From: Ambrosia x helenae
Taxonomy: Eukaryota > Streptophyta > Magnoliopsida > Asterales > Asteraceae
Reading direction: 5' to 3'
DNA: 64,000 bases
Assembly (NCBI GenBank): GCA_030844895.1
Contig: CM061225.1
Location: 102,624,688 to 102,688,687 of the forward strand
Shown: in pieces, positions 62,681 to 64,000 of the stretch
How the letters are laid out: the number at the start of each line of letters is the position of its first letter
Numbering within the stretch: the stretch's first letter is position 1
The notes under the pieces: model-generated
Databases searched by the model: none
Seen by the model: only the letters and a program-made list of their open reading frames with translations
What the model was told of the DNA's origin: nothing
Program-made: the position numbers and the translations under genes

Positions 62681-64000
62681 TCACTCTGCTTCAGCAGTAA
62701 CATGCCTGGACTCGAACGCGCGCTTCGGAAAGAGATGAGGGTACTTAGCCTTCATCTGGTCCTCTCGTTCCCACGTGAACTCCGGTCCACGATCCGAGTT
62801 CCAACGAACTTTAACAATGCGGATTTTACTCCGCCGAAGGCTACGAATCTTGTAATCCAGAATCTCGACAGGTTCCTCCACAATGCGAAGACGATCATCC
62901 ACCTTGATCTCTTCCAGTGGTACAATGAGAGATTCATCAGCCAAACACTTCTTCAAGTTAGACACATGGAAGACGTTGTGTACACTACCGAGCTCCGCCG
63001 GTAAGTCAAGTCTATATGCCACCGGCCCAATCCGATCCAGGATTGCGAACGGTCCGACGTAACGAGGGTTAAGTTTGCCACGCTTTCCAAAGCGTATGAC
63101 GCCCTTCCATGGTGAAACTTTCAGAAGTACCTTGTCCCCAACCTGGAACTCTAGCGGTTTGCGACGGCGATCGGCATAGCTCTTCTGACGATCCCGCGCA
63201 GCTGCCAAACGGTTACGGATCTGTACGATTTTCTCCGAAGTTTCGTACACCAGTTCCGGACCAGTGAGCTGGCTCTCGCCTACCTCGGCCCAACAAAGTG
63301 GTGATCGACATTTCCGTCCGTAAAGAGCCTCGAACGGAGCTGCCTTGATGCTAGAGTGATAGCTGTTGTTGTAGGAGAATTCCACCAACGGCAGGTGAAT
63401 CTCCCAACTTTTGCCAAAATCGATGACACATGCCCGCAGCATGTCCTCCAGTGTTTGTATCGTCCGCTCACTCTGCCCGTCAGTTTGCGGATGATAAGCC
63501 GTACTCATATCCAGCTGAGTACCCAAGGCTTTATGAAGAGCCTTCCAGAAACGCGAAGCAAAGCGGGAGTCACGATCAGAAATGATAGAAACAGGCACCC
63601 CGTGCCGAGAAACCACCTCCTTAAGGTAGAGCCGAGCCAACCGCTCGAGTCCATCCGTTTCCTTAATAGGTATGAAGTGTGCCGATTTCGTCAACCGGTC
63701 GACGATCACCCAAATCATGTCACAGCCACTTGGTGACCTCGGTAGTTTGGTGACGAAATCCATCGTGATCCGCTCCCACTTCCATTCTGGAATCTCAGGT
63801 TGCTGTAGGAGACCAGACGGCTTCTGATACTCCACCTTGACCTTAGCACAGGTCAAGCATTTGCTCACATAGGAGGCTATATCAGCCTTCATGTTCGGCC
63901 ACCAATAAAGTATCTTCAGATCCTGATACATCTTATCGGAGCCTGGATGAATAGAATACCGGGATTTGTGAGCCTCGTCCAAGACAAGCTCCCGTAATCC
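62681..64000 (-). CDS. Ty3/Gypsy polyprotein 3' part: integrase and chromodomain (partial)
   Basis: The frame is open to the right edge of the window, so protease, RT and RNase H lie outside. From the edge inward: integrase zinc region (HKSRYSIHPGSDKMY ... CLTCAKVK), the integrase core with its D in ITMDFVTKLP, D in ISDRDSRF and E in TDGQSERTI, the GPY-type region (NPRYVGPFAILDRIGPVAYRL), then a chromodomain-like end (EEPVEILDYKIRSLRRSKI ... WEREDQMKAKYP). Order and chromodomain identify a chromovirus, probably Tekay/Del. The stop at 62681 is followed by a short gap, purine tract and LTR. No interruption is seen, so the element may be intact. Confidence 0.93.
   Translation of the reverse strand, partial: GLRELVLDEAHKSRYSIHPGSDKMYQDLKILYWWPNMKADIASYVSKCLTCAKVKVEYQKPSGLLQQPEIPEWKWERITMDFVTKLPRSPSGCDMIWVIVDRLTKSAHFIPIKETDGLERLARLYLKEVVSRHGVPVSIISDRDSRFASRFWKALHKALGTQLDMSTAYHPQTDGQSERTIQTLEDMLRACVIDFGKSWEIHLPLVEFSYNNSYHSSIKAAPFEALYGRKCRSPLCWAEVGESQLTGPELVYETSEKIVQIRNRLAAARDRQKSYADRRRKPLEFQVGDKVLLKVSPWKGVIRFGKRGKLNPRYVGPFAILDRIGPVAYRLDLPAELGSVHNVFHVSNLKKCLADESLIVPLEEIKVDDRLRIVEEPVEILDYKIRSLRRSKIRIVKVRWNSDRGPEFTWEREDQMKAKYPHLFPKRAFESRHVTAEAE

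Noticed and set aside
62702..63736. Plus-strand frames across the Gypsy integrase
   Set aside because: Antisense shadows of the integrase-chromodomain frame.

Overview
The window is nuclear DNA of a flowering plant. Introns are spliced GT-AG, plant gene families are present, the intergenic DNA is AT-rich, and it is packed with plant transposons. The style of the three kinase genes (a start of the form MSS-EE-NHLQIPLQE) and the transposon families suggest a eudicot, most likely Asteraceae. That taxonomic guess rests on remembered family resemblance, not on a search.

Host-type genes. A CLE peptide precursor (4468-4803) ends in the dodecapeptide RLVPSGPNPLHN. An 11-exon secreted LRR protein gene spans 14883-20160. 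A 14-exon macro-domain plus CRAL-TRIO (GDAP2-like) gene spans 23197-28354. Three paralogous cytoplasmic receptor-like kinase genes lie on the + strand at 30478-31591, 49527-50654 and 57926-58840. A 12-exon RPA70-like OB-fold gene (33428-36040) follows kinase 1. A TIR plus NB-ARC coding region without LRRs (51418-53019) follows kinase 2. A broken ADP/ATP-carrier fragment lies at about 59.66-59.90 kb.

Mobile DNA fills most of the rest. A 4.4-kb Mutator-type element (5166-9554) has a 10-bp target duplication and carries a plant-mobile-domain (MAIN-like) gene. An apparently intact Copia element (41497-48365) has both LTRs, a 5-bp duplication and one 1358-aa polyprotein; a hAT element sits in its 5' LTR and the empty site survives in its 3' LTR. 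The 3' part of a chromodomain Ty3/Gypsy element runs off the right edge on the minus strand. There are L1 and RTE LINE remnants, several Helitron-like elements, a Copia relic, SINE-like sequences, and many non-autonomous hAT, Mutator and Tourist elements. For many of these I could read the exact target-site duplication.

Working hypothesis of most interest. Kinase 2 ends in a short second exon whose phase-2 donor fits the TIR exon 763 bp downstream. The TIR exon has TTG where an ATG is expected and no in-frame ATG upstream of it. The spliced product would be one open 776-codon kinase-TIR-NB-ARC protein. Kinase 1 and the RPA-like gene are also splice-compatible, though that gene has its own ATG. 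Both claims are inferences from phase and open frame and need transcript evidence.
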